Below are positions 4,680 to 5,043 of a stretch of DNA of 5,043 nucleotides, in pieces (the stretch's first letter is position 1; each line of letters begins with the position of its first letter). This stretch comes from Rikenellaceae bacterium (GTDB lineage Bacteria > Bacteroidota > Bacteroidia > Bacteroidales > Rikenellaceae). The position numbers and the translations under genes are program-made. The notes under the pieces are model-generated. The model had not been told where the DNA came from, ran no database searches, and saw only the letters and a program-made list of their open reading frames with translations. The DNA is taken from the NCBI GenBank assembly GCA_031286025.1, contig JAITVB010000058.1:1-5043 (forward strand). The letters run 5' to 3'.

Positions 4680-5043
4680 ATGAAAAAATTCATTAGTCTT
4701 ACGCTTGTCGCAGCGCTCCTTGCGCTGTCGACTGTTTCGTGCGTCTTTGACAGAGAATTTTGTAAAGACCCCGTAAACGGTAACGCCGCGACGCTTCTGC
4801 TACGCCTTCAGACCCCGGGCGACTTCGCCGCACCCGAGTCCCGCGCACTGACCTTCGAGCAGGAAAACGCGATAACCGCCGTTCACGTGCTGGTCTTCGA
4901 CAAGACGGGCACACGTGTGGAGATCAAACAGGGCGGGCGTATAAATTCCGGTCATACCGATCCGGCTTACAGCGGCTACGTTTCGTTCTCGGTCACGCTG
5001 GCGGCGAGCAAGACCGCCGCCGACACCTATAACCTGGTCGTGT
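4680..5043 (+). CDS. Fimbrillin-like surface lipoprotein, 5' part only
   Basis: The frame is open from ATG 4680 to the window edge, giving the first 121 residues; the 3' end lies outside. Residues 1-20 are a lipoprotein signal peptide (KK start, hydrophobic core, TVSC), with lipidated Cys21. The mature start contains a hydrophobic strand (ATLLLRL, 37-43), then ESR-ALT with Arg55, then ENAITAVHVLVFDKTG (62-77). This order, a first strand followed by Arg-Ala-Leu and a V-x-VLVFD strand, is typical of Bacteroidales FimA/Mfa-type fimbrillins and their minor or anchor subunits (FimB/Mfa2, DUF4906-like). In major fimbrillins, cleavage at an Arg removes the first strand so that subunits polymerise by strand exchange; Arg55 could be that site. 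With only the N-terminal part visible I cannot tell stalk from anchor or tip subunit. Confidence 0.75.
   Translation, partial: MKKFISLTLVAALLALSTVSCVFDREFCKDPVNGNAATLLLRLQTPGDFAAPESRALTFEQENAITAVHVLVFDKTGTRVEIKQGGRINSGHTDPAYSGYVSFSVTLAASKTAADTYNLVV

Noticed and set aside
4451..4693. Leftward 80-codon frame with a hydrophobic N-terminus overlapping the fimbrial start
   Set aside because: It crosses the fimbrial start codon and promoter, resembles no family I know, and has only an imperfect leftward -7-like box (GATCTTTG) located inside the frame, not before it.
1..5043. tRNA, rRNA, CRISPR array, riboswitch, intact insertion sequence
   Set aside because: No regularly spaced repeats, no cloverleaf-like or rRNA-like segments, no transposase and no known riboswitch architecture were seen on either strand.

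Overview
The window comes from a member of the order Bacteroidales. The promoters have the TAnnTTTG -7 box of this phylum, Shine-Dalgarno signals are mostly absent, the small genes are families common in Bacteroidales, and a fimbrillin-type lipoprotein begins at the right edge. The fairly GC-rich coding regions fit a Rikenellaceae/Alistipes-like genome better than Bacteroides proper. That genus-level guess is inference.

Layout, left to right. (1) 1-225 holds a repeat-bearing flank followed by what looks like the surviving N-terminal scrap of a tyrosine recombinase (integrase), reading rightwards and ending just inside the 3' end of the next gene. (2) 212-886, minus strand, is a Crp/Fnr-family regulator of the HcpR type. 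(3) 887-965 is a compact divergent control region: a perfect 22-bp palindrome (914-935) lies between two back-to-back -7 boxes, each only 4 nt from a start codon. (4) 966-4218 is a five-gene operon: an unusual ferredoxin-like Fe-S protein, hybrid cluster protein Hcp, two small two-helix membrane proteins with cysteines (DUF6132-like and DUF2892/YgaP-like), and a lipoprotein thioredoxin. The last four genes are separated by 1 nt or overlap by 8 and 4 nt. (5) 4219-4679 is a 461-nt stretch without a convincing gene; it holds short repeats and a promoter candidate. (6) From 4680 past the window end is the 5' part of a fimbrillin-like surface lipoprotein.

How the genes probably work together (inference from families and context): the regulator senses nitrosative or redox stress and binds the palindrome. 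The palindrome is centred about 40 bp upstream of the inferred operon start, the position expected of a class II activator. Hcp carries every hybrid-cluster ligand and would reduce NO or handle related N-oxides. No Hcr-type reductase is present, so the adjacent Fe-S protein is the natural electron-donor candidate. The membrane proteins and the envelope thioredoxin extend the locus from the cytoplasm to the periplasm and suggest a thiol-repair or S-nitrosothiol/persulfide branch that has not been characterised as a unit. The fimbrial gene has its own promoter and is probably a separate transcription unit.
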